Position numbers and translations under genes: made by a program. Below, one piece after another: positions 16,820 through 25,603 of a stretch of 64,000 bases of DNA. The stretch comes from Clostridiales bacterium UBA4821. GTDB taxonomy: Bacteria > Bacillota > Clostridia > Acetivibrionales > UBA4821. Below the pieces are notes generated by a model, which worked only from the letters and a program-made list of their open reading frames with translations, did no database searches and had not been told where the DNA came from. The stretch covers positions 10,907 to 74,906 of the forward strand of contig DHFP01000251.1 in NCBI GenBank assembly GCA_002402315.1, read 5' to 3'. How positions within the stretch are numbered: position 1 is the first letter of the stretch; each line of letters begins with the position of its first letter.

Positions 16820-17403
16820 CTTTCTCCTATCTTTTTACCTAAATCTGAAGCATTTTTAAAAATAGCTTCGTGTTTCTCTTTTTCAACGTGAAACAATTCT
16901 CTACCTACAATATTTGCGCCTTCTAAGTGCTTAACCATTATCTCAAACATTTCTGGGTCATCCTGACCTCCACAGGTAATATATAACACCACTTTTTTAC
17001 TAGTATAATCACCGGGCTTTTGCATAAAATCAATTAGCTTTTTTGAGGGTTGAAAGTACCATGGGGTGCCAAAAACAATAATATCGAAGTCTTTTAAATC
17101 AATATTAGCATCATTTCCAGGCCTCATCAACTTGACTTCAGTTCCTTTTTCTAATGCTCCCTGAGCAATTTTATTTGCAACCTCTTCTGTAATGTTTGAA
17201 TTTGATGAAGGCTGATATACAATTAACATTTTCTGACCGTTTGGTTGGGGTGGTAGCATAACTTGTTCTTTCTGGGGAAACTCCTTTGAGGCCAAATAGT
17301 TCCCGTATAGTGGAAGACCAGCAGCAAAAATAATTACGAATCCAAGAATACCTAAGACAATAAACAAAACAATTTTTTTCTTAGAAAGCCCTTTTTCTTT
17401 CAT
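16816..17403 (-). CDS. Membrane-anchored flavodoxin-like protein
   Basis: A 195-residue protein with an N-terminal membrane anchor (about residues 9-29) followed by a flavodoxin-like domain. MLIVYQPSSNSNITEEVANKI supplies the first strand and an FMN phosphate loop, IIVFGTPWYFQPS the 60s loop, and VVLYITCGGQD the later loop. The anchor would place the flavin domain on the outer face or at the membrane. An AAAGGAGA site precedes the ATG. It overlaps the CDP-alcohol transferase by four bases, suggesting a shared membrane-lipid or redox role that I cannot specify. Confidence 0.8.
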   Translation of the reverse strand: MKEKGLSKKKIVLFIVLGILGFVIIFAAGLPLYGNYLASKEFPQKEQVMLPPQPNGQKMLIVYQPSSNSNITEEVANKIAQGALEKGTEVKLMRPGNDANIDLKDFDIIVFGTPWYFQPSKKLIDFMQKPGDYTSKKVVLYITCGGQDDPEMFEIMVKHLEGANIVGRELFHVEKEKHEAIFKNASDLGKKIGER

Positions 17404-17511
17404 AACAGTGTATCTCCTTTTTAATATTTTCCTTCAATATAAAATTATAATATATTCTTATATTTTTTTCTACTTCATATAATTATTCAGATATCATAAT
17501 GGAAAAATAAG

Positions 17512-17540
17512 TTGAAAAAAGGTTAAAATATGGGTATATT
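17512..17540 (+). promoter_or_regulatory. Sigma-A promoter of metG
   Basis: TTGAAA (17512-17517), a 17-base spacer and TATATT (17535-17540) preceded by TGG. The predicted start of transcription (about 17547) lies downstream of the in-frame ATG at 17541 and so supports ATG 17574. The leader is too short for a T-box. Confidence 0.75.
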
Positions 17541-17573
17541 ATGAATAATCAATTCAATTCAGGAGGAATAAGA

Positions 17574-19523
17574 ATGGCAGACAATAAAAGTTTTTATATT
17601 ACTACACCAATTTATTACCCAAGTGACAAGCTGCATATAGGGCACTCATATGCAACTGTTGCCACAGATGCAATGGCTAGATATAAAAGATTAAGAGGAT
17701 ATGATGTCATGTTTCTGACCGGTACGGATGAACATGGTCAGAAGATAGAACGCATAGCCAAAGAAAAGGGTATGAGCCCTAAACAGTATGTTGATAACAT
17801 AGTAGCAGGAATCCTGGAACTGTGGAAACTTATGGATGTTTCTAATGATGACTTTATTCGTACTACTGAAGAGAGACACAAGAGTGCGGTGCAAAAAATT
17901 TTCAAGAAACTTTATGACCAAGGTGACATATACAAAGGTACATATGAAGGTTGGTACTGTACACCTTGCGAGGCGTTCTGGACAGAGAGACAGCTGGCTG
18001 ACGGAAAGTGTCCGGACTGCAACAGGGATGTTGAACTGGTGAGAGAAGAAAGCTACTTTTTCAGACTTTCGAAGTATCAGGACAGGCTTATAAAGTATAT
18101 TGAAGAGCATCCTGACTTTATTCAGCCTGTCTCAAGGCGGAATGAGATGCTGAATAATTTTCTTAAACCCGGTCTGGAAGACCTCTGTGTTTCAAGAACT
18201 TCATTTTCATGGGGAATTCCAGTTACCTTCGATGAAGGGCATGTCATTTATGTTTGGATAGATGCGTTGTCAAATTATATAACAGCCCTAGGTTACTTAA
18301 ATGAAAATGATGATAAATTTAAAAAGTATTGGCCTGCTGATGTTCATATTGTCGGGAAAGAAATAATAAGATTCCATACTATTATATGGCCTGCAATGTT
18401 AATGGCTCTGGGACTTGAGCTTCCTAAACAGGTATATGGACATGGATGGCTGGTTATTGATGGCGGCAAGATGTCAAAGTCCAAGGGAAATGTCGTAGAC
18501 CCCAGAATTTTGGTTGAAAAGTATGGATTGGATGCAATAAGATATTTTCTTCTGAGAGATATCCCATTTGGTTCGGACGGTAACTTTAGTAACGAAGCAT
18601 TGATAAACAGGATAAATTCAGACCTTGCCAATGACTTAGGGAACCTTGTAAGTAGAACTGCTGCAATGATAGAGAAATATTTTGGCGGTCAACTTCCCAA
18701 GTCAACAGTAACCGGAGACTTTGATGGTGATTTGAAGCGTGTTGTTATGGAAACACCTCTGAAGGTTGAAGAGGCAATGGATAAAATGCTTTTCAGCGTC
18801 GCCTTGACAGAAATCTGGAAGGCTGTATCAAGGGTCAATAAGTATATAGATGAAACAATGCCATGGGTTTTAGGCAAGAACCCGGATAAGAAGGAAAGAC
18901 TGGCCGCAGTTTTATATAACCTTGCTGAGAGTGTGAGAATAATTTCAATACTGTTAAGGCCGTTTATGACCCAGACACCCGGCAAGATATGGGAGCAGTT
19001 AGGCATAAAGGATGGTGTCTTGACAGCGTGGGATTCGGTAAAGCAGTGGGGGTTACTGCCTTCAGGAATCAATGTTAAGAAGGCAGAAGCAATATTTCCA
19101 CGTATAGAGTTAAAAGCAAAGCCGGAGAATAATACGGTACAGGTCAAACAGCCAGATACCAGCACCTTGCAGGAGTCTGACAAAGAACTTACTCAAGAGC
19201 AGTATATAACAATTGAGGACTTTGCTAGGATGGATTTTAGGGTAGCAAGGGTAATTAAAGCAGAGAAGGTTGAGGGTGCGGATAAACTGCTTAAACTGGA
19301 ATTGGATACCGGAGGAGAGACAAGGACAGTGGTTTCAGGTATAGCAAAACACTATTCCGCTCAAGACATGATTGGCAAGAACGTAATACTGATAGCCAAT
19401 CTCAAGCCTGCAAAATTGAGAGGTATTGAATCCAGAGGAATGATTCTTGCAGCCAGCCAGGGCGAAAATCTGGTTTTGGCTGCGTTAGATGGGGAGATAG
19501 AACCCGGAGCAAGGGTTATGTAG
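17574..19523 (+). CDS. metG: Methionyl-tRNA synthetase
   Basis: A 649-residue class I synthetase that charges tRNA-Met. HIGH (21-24) and KMSKS (299-303) are intact. The connective peptide carries a zinc-type cysteine set (CTPC...CPDC). A C-terminal EMAP/Arc1p-like tRNA-binding domain (about 545-649, starting TIEDFARMDFRVARV) serves dimerisation and tRNA binding. ATG 17574 follows AGGAGGA. The TAG stop is contributed by the downstream repeat element. The order metG-tatD-yabE-rsmA matches the Bacillus metS-yabD-yabE-ksgA block. Confidence 0.97.
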   Translation: MADNKSFYITTPIYYPSDKLHIGHSYATVATDAMARYKRLRGYDVMFLTGTDEHGQKIERIAKEKGMSPKQYVDNIVAGILELWKLMDVSNDDFIRTTEERHKSAVQKIFKKLYDQGDIYKGTYEGWYCTPCEAFWTERQLADGKCPDCNRDVELVREESYFFRLSKYQDRLIKYIEEHPDFIQPVSRRNEMLNNFLKPGLEDLCVSRTSFSWGIPVTFDEGHVIYVWIDALSNYITALGYLNENDDKFKKYWPADVHIVGKEIIRFHTIIWPAMLMALGLELPKQVYGHGWLVIDGGKMSKSKGNVVDPRILVEKYGLDAIRYFLLRDIPFGSDGNFSNEALINRINSDLANDLGNLVSRTAAMIEKYFGGQLPKSTVTGDFDGDLKRVVMETPLKVEEAMDKMLFSVALTEIWKAVSRVNKYIDETMPWVLGKNPDKKERLAAVLYNLAESVRIISILLRPFMTQTPGKIWEQLGIKDGVLTAWDSVKQWGLLPSGINVKKAEAIFPRIELKAKPENNTVQVKQPDTSTLQESDKELTQEQYITIEDFARMDFRVARVIKAEKVEGADKLLKLELDTGGETRTVVSGIAKHYSAQDMIGKNVILIANLKPAKLRGIESRGMILAASQGENLVLAALDGEIEPGARVM

Positions 19524-19598
19524 GGGCGGGTTCTAAACCCGCCCCAAAAACGATACAATGCATACAAAGCGGGCAGGTTACGAACCTGCCCCTACATA
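19517..19598. repeat. Composite inverted-repeat element overlapping the metG stop
   Basis: Two hairpins, GGGGCGGGTT...AACCCGCCCC (19522-19545) and GGGCAGGTT...AACCTGCCC (19571-19592), are also inverted copies of each other across the whole element (19517-19545 against 19571-19598). This is the architecture of a miniature inverted-repeat element. The metG TAG codon is the start of the left arm. The element ends 22 bases before tatD and could attenuate read-through. Confidence 0.8.
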
Positions 19599-19620
19599 TT
19601 ATACATTAAAGGAGATACCA

Positions 19621-20409
19621 ATGGAACTCTTCGATTCACACGCACATTACGATGATAACAGGTTTATAGACGATGCTGATGAGGTAATAACTAAAGCTTA
19701 CGAGAGCGGGGTAAAGTATATCCTAAATGCAGGCTCGGATATTGAGACATCTGAAAAGAGTATTGAATTGGCCGAAAGGTTTGATTTTGTATATGCATCT
19801 GCCGGAGTGCATCCCCATGAGGTGGGAAAGCTGAAGGAAAATGATATGGAGAAAATAAGGGACCTTTGCAGGCATCCGAAGGTTGTTGCAATAGGTGAAA
19901 TTGGACTGGACTATTACTATGACCATTCACCGAGGGAAGAGCAGAGACGTTGGCTTTCTAAACAGTTGAATTTGGCTAAAGAACTTGAGCTTCCGGTCAT
20001 TATACATAATAGAGATGCACATGACGATACCATGGAGATAGTAAAACAAGAAGCTCCATTTAAAGCGGGAGGGGTATTTCACTGCTTTTCCGGAAGTTGG
20101 GAAATGGCGAAAGAGTTACTTCAAATTGGATTTTATATTTCATTTGGGGGTCCGGTTACTTTTAAAAATGCAAAGAAGACTGTTGAGGTTTTAAGGAATA
20201 TGCCGATGGATAGAATATTGGTTGAAACTGACTGCCCATATTTGACACCTGAACCTTTCAGGGGCCGGAGAAATGACTCGTCATATGTCCGCATGGTAGT
20301 TGAAAAAGTAGCTGAAGTGAAGGGAATACATATTGATGAATCAGCAAGGGTAACTACCCAAAATGCAAAAAGGTTATTTCATCGTTCCTTAGAATTTAAA
20401 AAAATTTAA
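19621..20409 (+). CDS. tatD: TatD family metal-dependent deoxyribonuclease
   Basis: A 262-residue TIM-barrel hydrolase acting on DNA and possibly D-aminoacyl-tRNA, as known for the family. Metal ligands can be seen in FDSHAHYDD, GEIGLDYYYDHSP, VIIHNRDAHDD, GVFHCFSGS and VETDCPYLTPEPFRGRRN, the full TatD set. ATG 19621 has an AAAGGAGA site; the longer in-frame extension runs back into the repeat element and is not used. It is the yabD position of the metS-yabD-yabE-ksgA gene order. Confidence 0.95.
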   Translation: MELFDSHAHYDDNRFIDDADEVITKAYESGVKYILNAGSDIETSEKSIELAERFDFVYASAGVHPHEVGKLKENDMEKIRDLCRHPKVVAIGEIGLDYYYDHSPREEQRRWLSKQLNLAKELELPVIIHNRDAHDDTMEIVKQEAPFKAGGVFHCFSGSWEMAKELLQIGFYISFGGPVTFKNAKKTVEVLRNMPMDRILVETDCPYLTPEPFRGRRNDSSYVRMVVEKVAEVKGIHIDESARVTTQNAKRLFHRSLEFKKI

Positions 20410-20562
20410 CTTGCATATTATGTAAACATTGAGAAGGAAATGAATATACTATATCAGTATATTTACGTTATGACAGGAGGGAAAAAAGTTTCTGTATATT
20501 TATGTTAATTTTCGATAAAAATATACTAGAGGCTAGAAAAATAGGGTAGCTAATCCAAAGAT

Positions 20563-20591
20563 TTGACAAAATTTAAATTATGAATTAAAAT
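20563..20591 (+). promoter_or_regulatory. Sigma-A promoter of the 3D-domain protein gene
   Basis: A perfect TTGACA (20563-20568), a 17-base spacer and TAAAAT (20586-20591). Transcription would start near 20598, leaving a leader of about 40 bases with AGGAGG. No riboswitch motif was recognised in this gap. Confidence 0.8.
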
Positions 20592-20636
20592 TGACCTAGC
20601 CCCTTGATATTTAATTTAGGAGGTAAAGAGATTTAA

Positions 20637-21632
20637 ATGCTCCTTGAAAAGAATATTAAATGGCATTTGAGGCTAAGACATGTAGTTCTTATAGCTTTTA
20701 CATTAATTATTGCCTTGCTTGCGAGCGTATTTGTTTATGCATCTCAAGTAAAAGAAGTTGAGATTGATAATAAAGGCAAGAAAGTTATAGTAAAGACTAT
20801 GGGAAAGACGGTCGGTGACATTTTAAGGGAAAATGAAATAAAACTTGATAGTGATGATATTGTAGAACCAAAACTGGATCATATGTTAGGACCTTTAGAT
20901 TCAATAGCTATAAGGGACGCAGCACTGGAAACAGCACACGTGGATAGTAAAAGTGCTATCTCGGAAGCTGCTTATCTAGTTAACAATGAAGCAGATGTAA
21001 CTAGTGCTGGGAGCGAAATACTTCGAGATAAAACCACACGTACTGAGAAAGTAATAGTTATTAAAGAAGAAGTGCCTTATAAGACGGTAAAGAAAGCTAA
21101 CAGTAAAATGAAACAGGGGCAAACAAAGGTTGTAAAAGCAGGAAAGGATGGCTTGGCAGAGAAATCTTACCAAGTCGTGTACCGAGATGGTAAAGAGGTA
21201 AGCCGTAAGCAGCTAGGAAAGAAAGTTGTTTCAAAACCTGTTGATAAACTGGTTGAGTATGGAACATCATCTATGCTCCTTACCTCAAGAGGAGACAACA
21301 TTAGGTACAAAAAATGCCTTGTAATGAGTGCTACTGCTTATGATGCCGGTTATGAGAGTACCGGTAAAAGTCCTGGGCATCCTGGGTATGGAATAACAGC
21401 TACAGGCATAAGAGCAAAAAGAGGAGTAGTTGCTGTAGACACAAGAGTTATACCTTTAGGTACGAGATTATATATTGAAAGTATGCAAAAAGGAGTTTCT
21501 AGTTATGGTTATGCTGTAGCTGCAGATACAGGTGGAGCAATAAAAGGGAAAAAAATAGACCTGTTTTTTGAAACAAGCAGAGAAGTTAATAACTGGGGAC
21601 GGCGTAATGTGAAAGTATATATTCTCGAATAA
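20637..21632 (+). CDS. YabE-like cell-wall protein with DUF348, G5 and 3D domains
   Basis: A 331-residue exported protein with an N-terminal membrane/signal segment (about residues 13-37), one DUF348-type unit (VKTMGKTVGDILRENEI), a G5 domain (about 125-205) and a C-terminal 3D domain. The 3D domain has MSATAYDAGYESTGKS, GVVAVDTRVIPLGTRLYI and AADTGGAIKGKKIDLFF, whose three aspartates name it. 3D domains resemble the lytic transglycosylase MltA fold and act in spore or resuscitation-type wall cleavage. Only one DUF348 is evident, fewer than usual. It has its own promoter. Confidence 0.9.
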   Translation: MLLEKNIKWHLRLRHVVLIAFTLIIALLASVFVYASQVKEVEIDNKGKKVIVKTMGKTVGDILRENEIKLDSDDIVEPKLDHMLGPLDSIAIRDAALETAHVDSKSAISEAAYLVNNEADVTSAGSEILRDKTTRTEKVIVIKEEVPYKTVKKANSKMKQGQTKVVKAGKDGLAEKSYQVVYRDGKEVSRKQLGKKVVSKPVDKLVEYGTSSMLLTSRGDNIRYKKCLVMSATAYDAGYESTGKSPGHPGYGITATGIRAKRGVVAVDTRVIPLGTRLYIESMQKGVSSYGYAVAADTGGAIKGKKIDLFFETSREVNNWGRRNVKVYILE

Positions 21633-21674
21633 TACATAAGATAAACTGCGCTAAGGGGTTGCAGAAAGGATTTA

Positions 21675-21710
21675 AGCCGAAAATTTCTTTATCCAAAGAA
21701 ATTTTCGGCT
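21675..21710 (+). terminator. Hairpin between yabE-like gene and rsmA
   Basis: A near-perfect inverted repeat (AGCCGAAAATTTCTTT...AAAGAAATTTTCGGCT). The base run after it is only partly T-rich, so it is a weak terminator or an attenuator in front of rsmA. Confidence 0.6.
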
Positions 21711-21739
21711 CTGTTTATATAATAGTACTAGGAGAAATT

Positions 21740-22591
21740 ATGAATAAATTAGCTGTAAAGACAAAAGAATTGATGAGAAGATTTAATATCCATCCTAATA
21801 AAAGGTTAGGCCAAAATTTTTTAATTGAACAGAAAGTTTTAGACTCAATCATTGCAGCGGGAGATGTAGGACAAGATGACCTGGTAATTGAAATAGGTCC
21901 CGGTCTAGGTACTCTTACTGAAGAATTATGCCGAAAAGCAGGCAAAGTAATTGCAATCGAACTTGATAGACGATTTATTGGTATACTGGATGATGTTTTA
22001 AGCGAATACAATAACTATAAAGTAGTTCAAGGGGATATTCTAAGTCTAAATCTGAAGGAGCTGCTTGGAGAGATTAATTACCAGGGAGACGTCAAGGTTA
22101 TTGCAAATCTCCCATACTATATAACTACACCGGTAATCATGAAGCTGCTCGAAGAGGGAACAGGAATAAAGTCTATCGTAGTAATGGTGCAGAAGGAAGT
22201 TGCTGAAAGAATTACTGCCGGTCCCGGAGGCAAAGAGTATGGGGCTCTTACAATAGCTGTGGCTTTTTATGGTTTACCCGGTATTGTATTAGATGTTCCG
22301 CCTCATTCTTTTATTCCGGAGCCTGAGGTCTATTCAAGCGTAATTAGGATAGAAGTACAAAAAGAACCGCCAATCTATGTTAAGGATAGGGAAAATTTTT
22401 TTAAAATTGTTAGGGCTTCATTCAGCCAGAGACGGAAAACTATTCTAAATGCGCTGTCTAATTCGGGATTATTTGGATGGGATAAACCAGATTTAAAACA
22501 GAAGCTTAATTCCATCGGTATAGTTGAAACAAAACGGCCCGAGACACTATCAATTTCTGATTATGCCAGGATAGTTAATGAATTAATATAG
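21740..22591 (+). CDS. rsmA: 16S rRNA (adenine1518/1519-N6) dimethyltransferase
   Basis: A 283-residue KsgA-type SAM methyltransferase that dimethylates two adenines in helix 45 of 16S rRNA. PNKRLGQNFL is the N-terminal signature, VIEIGPGLGTLT the SAM loop and NLPYYITTP the catalytic motif IV. ATG 21740 follows AGGAGAA; an upstream extension reads through the hairpin and is rejected. The RNase M5 gene rnmV that usually precedes rsmA is absent. Confidence 0.96.
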   Translation: MNKLAVKTKELMRRFNIHPNKRLGQNFLIEQKVLDSIIAAGDVGQDDLVIEIGPGLGTLTEELCRKAGKVIAIELDRRFIGILDDVLSEYNNYKVVQGDILSLNLKELLGEINYQGDVKVIANLPYYITTPVIMKLLEEGTGIKSIVVMVQKEVAERITAGPGGKEYGALTIAVAFYGLPGIVLDVPPHSFIPEPEVYSSVIRIEVQKEPPIYVKDRENFFKIVRASFSQRRKTILNALSNSGLFGWDKPDLKQKLNSIGIVETKRPETLSISDYARIVNELI

Positions 22592-22627
22592 TAAGCGGAG
22601 AGGATAAACCCTCTCCGCTTACTATAT
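22586..22627. terminator. Bidirectional terminator containing both convergent stop codons
   Basis: A perfect 18-bp stem (22586-22603 with 22610-22627) around a 6-base loop. Its ends hold the TAG of rsmA (22589-22591) and the TAG of the leftward gene (22622-22624), so ribosomes on either transcript finish inside the stem. Confidence 0.85.
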
Positions 22628-23638
22628 AACCATATCAAACTTTATCAACCAATAGCCGAACTCACCATATAGTTCTCCGTTACTATTTTCAGGTTTCCAC
22701 GTACAAGGTAGATTATGAGGGTTTGGGTCTATGCCATATAGAGATGGAATTCCAAAGGTGAACTGATAAGTATGGTCGAAGACATTTATACCTACTATAT
22801 AGTATCCATAGATATAGTATGAGGTATTAAGATAGTTGCTCATAAGAATTAGGTTCGGATATCCTATCGAATATAGTATTCTCTTTAGCAGTTGATGGTT
22901 TTGAATCTTCCACCATTTAGTCGAATTATCACTAATACTAAAGGGCTTACAAACTGAAAAAGACATAGAGAGCATATTATCAAGAGTTTTAATTCTATCC
23001 AGAGTGTATGTTGAATATGTGCATTCATTGAAACTGTCATTACAAACAGGTTGTTCTGTTGTTTTAATTTGAGAGTCTTTATTGTAGTACTCACTTAGAC
23101 CATCGGACAGACAATCCAAATAAGGTTCATCCACGTCTGAATTGTGTACATCTAAATTATCCCTTCCATCTAAAACTTCTTCAGATTCCTTTTTTCGCTG
23201 TAAATTCAAATTGAATCTATTCTTCCATGGTATTTTTTCGCCTCTGTAACCAACTAGAGGAAATAATATTTTTTCACCTGAGTAATTACTTTGGGGCTGA
23301 TAAGTTAATGCAACTATATTGTACCTATCAAAACTAATTCCAGCATTATCAGCATTTAAACCTGAAAACGTTGTTTTCAGGTTGCTTTTTTCTTTGCTGA
23401 CTTCAATATCGCCAATACAAGCAGTATGAAAGTTATTTTGGTCTGGACATATTAAAAAGCATTTATAAGAATACCCAGGAGCACACGGCTTTAAATTTAT
23501 AACATTTAGGTCTATATTGCATTGTTCACCTTTTATTTCAAATCGGACTGAACCTTTTGGAGGTCCTGAAAGTCCAAAATCTTTATCTTCTTCCAGTAGA
23601 GTAATATAGTATTTATAATACTGTGCTTTTTCAGACAA
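22622..23638 (-). CDS. Uncharacterised protein with a C-terminal FGYWLIKFD motif
   Basis: No family is confidently recognised. The 338-residue protein has a beta-rich N-terminal part (about 1-140) with KGSVRFEIKGE and CLICPDQNN-like segments. A polar linker rich in Asp, Ser and Asn follows (about 150-220). The C-terminal domain (about 230-338) contains WWKIQNHQLLKRILYSIGYP, YYIVGINVF, YQFTFGIPSLYGIDPNPH and ends FGYWLIKFD. Similar two-part proteins are common in sporulating Clostridia, so a coat-associated role is possible. The start is TTG 23638, seven bases after GGGAGGG; the longer frame begins with an unsupported TTG. Confidence 0.7.
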   Translation of the reverse strand: MSEKAQYYKYYITLLEEDKDFGLSGPPKGSVRFEIKGEQCNIDLNVINLKPCAPGYSYKCFLICPDQNNFHTACIGDIEVSKEKSNLKTTFSGLNADNAGISFDRYNIVALTYQPQSNYSGEKILFPLVGYRGEKIPWKNRFNLNLQRKKESEEVLDGRDNLDVHNSDVDEPYLDCLSDGLSEYYNKDSQIKTTEQPVCNDSFNECTYSTYTLDRIKTLDNMLSMSFSVCKPFSISDNSTKWWKIQNHQLLKRILYSIGYPNLILMSNYLNTSYYIYGYYIVGINVFDHTYQFTFGIPSLYGIDPNPHNLPCTWKPENSNGELYGEFGYWLIKFDMVI

Positions 23639-23823
23639 GGGTATCCCTCCCAATGGCTATATTATTATAAGATATGAACGTTAATGTTAAATGTTACCAA
23701 AAATTTTTATACTATTTTTATTATATTTTTAAAAAATTGATAAATAACATTTAATTTCTATTGAATTTATATTATAATGTTGTTATACAGGAGTTTTATT
23801 ACCTTTTTTGGGGGGCTAAATAA

Positions 23824-24759
23824 ATGTTCAAGAAGAAGATTCTTGTTATAGATGATACAGAACTAACAGTAAATCTGATTAAAGAGATACTTACCGATGC
23901 CGGATATGAGGTTATTATTGCAAATAACGGTAAGAAAGGCCTACAATCGGTTAGGGAAGAGAAGCCGGATCTTGTAATATTAGATGTAGTAATGCCTGAA
24001 TTGGATGGCTTTGAAGTATGTAAAATCTTAAGGGAAGATGAGAGTAATAACCTTATGCCTATACTTATGCTCACATCTCAGGATAATGAAGACGACAAAC
24101 TTGCAGGACTTGAGTTAGGAGTAGATGACTATATTGTTAAGCCATTTAACCATAGGGAGCTTTCAAGCAGGGTCAGAAATACATTAAAAAGGATAGACAG
24201 AAATAGATGGGCCAATCCACTAACGGGCTTGCAGGGAAATATTGAAATTCATGCTGAGGTAAATAAGAGAATAGCAAAGAATGAGCTGTTTGCTGTGCTT
24301 TATCTGGATTTGGACAACTTCAAAGCCTATAATGATGTTTATGGATTTACCAGTGGAGACAGGGCTATTAAGCTTACAGCTGACATTATTGTATCCAATG
24401 TACATATGGTTAATAATCCGGGTGATTTTATTGGCCATATTGGTGGAGACGATTTTGTGGTGATAACCGTACCCGAGAAGATTGATGAATTGTGTGAAGG
24501 AATCATTCAAGATTTTGATAATAAGATTCAGGAATTATATTTAGAGGAAGACAGGGCAAAAGGGTATATATCTACAGTTAATAGGTTAGGCGAGGTTACG
24601 GAATTTCCCATAATGACTATTTCTATAGCAGTAGTTACCAATGAAACCCGTACACTGTATAGTCCTGTTCAAATTGCAGAGATATCTGCTCAGGTTAAGA
24701 AAAAGGCTAAGATGTTATCAGGAAGTGTATATGTTAAAGATAAACGTAAGGATATATAA
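23824..24759 (+). CDS. Response regulator with GGDEF-type output (GGDDF)
   Basis: A 311-residue protein. The receiver domain (1-120) has the acidic pair Asp10-Asp11, phospho-acceptor Asp54 and the KPF lysine. A GGDEF-family domain (about 130-305) begins NPLTGL, with DLDNFKAYNDVYGF for metal and nucleotide binding. The signature loop reads GGDDF (207-211) rather than GG[DE]EF, so diguanylate cyclase activity is uncertain and GTP or c-di-GMP sensing is possible. No I-site RxxD was identified. A GGGGGG ribosome site precedes ATG 23824. It stands alone, ended by a strong terminator. Confidence 0.88.
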   Translation: MFKKKILVIDDTELTVNLIKEILTDAGYEVIIANNGKKGLQSVREEKPDLVILDVVMPELDGFEVCKILREDESNNLMPILMLTSQDNEDDKLAGLELGVDDYIVKPFNHRELSSRVRNTLKRIDRNRWANPLTGLQGNIEIHAEVNKRIAKNELFAVLYLDLDNFKAYNDVYGFTSGDRAIKLTADIIVSNVHMVNNPGDFIGHIGGDDFVVITVPEKIDELCEGIIQDFDNKIQELYLEEDRAKGYISTVNRLGEVTEFPIMTISIAVVTNETRTLYSPVQIAEISAQVKKKAKMLSGSVYVKDKRKDI

Positions 24760-24761
24760 GT

Positions 24762-24793
24762 AACAAAAAACTCCCGGTAGGGAGTTTTTTGTT
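24762..24793 (+). terminator. Rho-independent terminator
   Basis: A perfect 14-bp stem AACAAAAAACTCCC / GGGAGTTTTTTGTT with a GGTA loop immediately after the receiver-GGDDF gene. Confidence 0.92.
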
Positions 24794-24861
24794 ATAGAGT
24801 AATAAAATCTCCATTTGCTAAATATCTATTATTAAACAGTGTAATCCGGGAGATTGATAGA

Positions 24862-25569
24862 ATGGTATTGGTCATTAAAAAGCATAATATTTTAATGGCT
24901 TGTCTCATAATTACGGTATCATTAGTAATATACAGCTTTGCGGCGGAAGAAGTTACTCCAACAGTAGTGCTGCCTGTTACTAATAAGGTAATAGTGCTTG
25001 ATCCTGGTCATGGAGGTCCTGACCCGGGCGCTATAGGAAAGTCCGGTATTTTTGAAAAAGATATTAATCTGGATATAGTTTTAAAACTGCAAGGTTTTTT
25101 GGAACAGAGCGGCTGCATAACCCAACTTACCAGAGCTATAGATGAGTCCATACATGATAAGGACAAAAACTCAATCAGAAGAAAGAAAAATTCTGACCTC
25201 AAAAACAGAAAGAATATAATTGATACCAGCCAGGCAAATGCATATATATCAATTCACTTAAACAGTTTTCCCGAAGAGCAGTACAAAGGAGTGCAAAGCT
25301 TCTACCCGAGAGATTCTGAGGATAGCAAGAGGCTTGCTAAAAGCATTCAAAAAGAATTGAAGTCTACCTTGCAGATTAATGACAATAGAGAGGCCTTGCC
25401 AATAGGAGATGTTTATTTAATGAAGGATACAAAGATACCTTCAGTCATCGTTGAATGTGGGTTTCTATCAAACCCCGAGGAAGAAAAAAACCTCTCTACA
25501 GAGGAATATAGGAAAAAGATTGCCTGGGGGATATACCTGGGGATAATGAATTTCTTCGAGGGGTCCTGA
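24862..25569 (+). CDS. cwlD: N-acetylmuramoyl-L-alanine amidase CwlD (Amidase_3)
   Basis: A 235-residue exported zinc amidase. The N-terminal membrane/signal segment (about 10-28) is followed by IVLDPGHGGPDPGAIG (first zinc His), FEKDINL (zinc Glu), YISIHLNS (second zinc His) and VIVECGFLSN (catalytic Glu). Size and motifs match CwlD, which strips peptides from spore-cortex muramic acid as a step in muramic-delta-lactam formation. A GGGAGA site precedes ATG 24862. Assignment to CwlD rather than a vegetative amidase rests on length and the lack of wall-binding repeats. Confidence 0.88.
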   Translation: MVLVIKKHNILMACLIITVSLVIYSFAAEEVTPTVVLPVTNKVIVLDPGHGGPDPGAIGKSGIFEKDINLDIVLKLQGFLEQSGCITQLTRAIDESIHDKDKNSIRRKKNSDLKNRKNIIDTSQANAYISIHLNSFPEEQYKGVQSFYPRDSEDSKRLAKSIQKELKSTLQINDNREALPIGDVYLMKDTKIPSVIVECGFLSNPEEEKNLSTEEYRKKIAWGIYLGIMNFFEGS

Positions 25570-25603
25570 ACATCTTTCTTTTTCTACTTCATGGCCCAAC
25601 CCA

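Noticed and set aside
17404..17573. T-box leader of metG
   Set aside because: The sigma-A promoter lies about 27 bases before the start codon and no T-box or specifier stem is visible.
20410..20636. ydaO (c-di-AMP) riboswitch before the yabE-like gene
   Set aside because: Such genes often have one, but the conserved motifs are absent and the promoter at 20563 leaves too short a leader.
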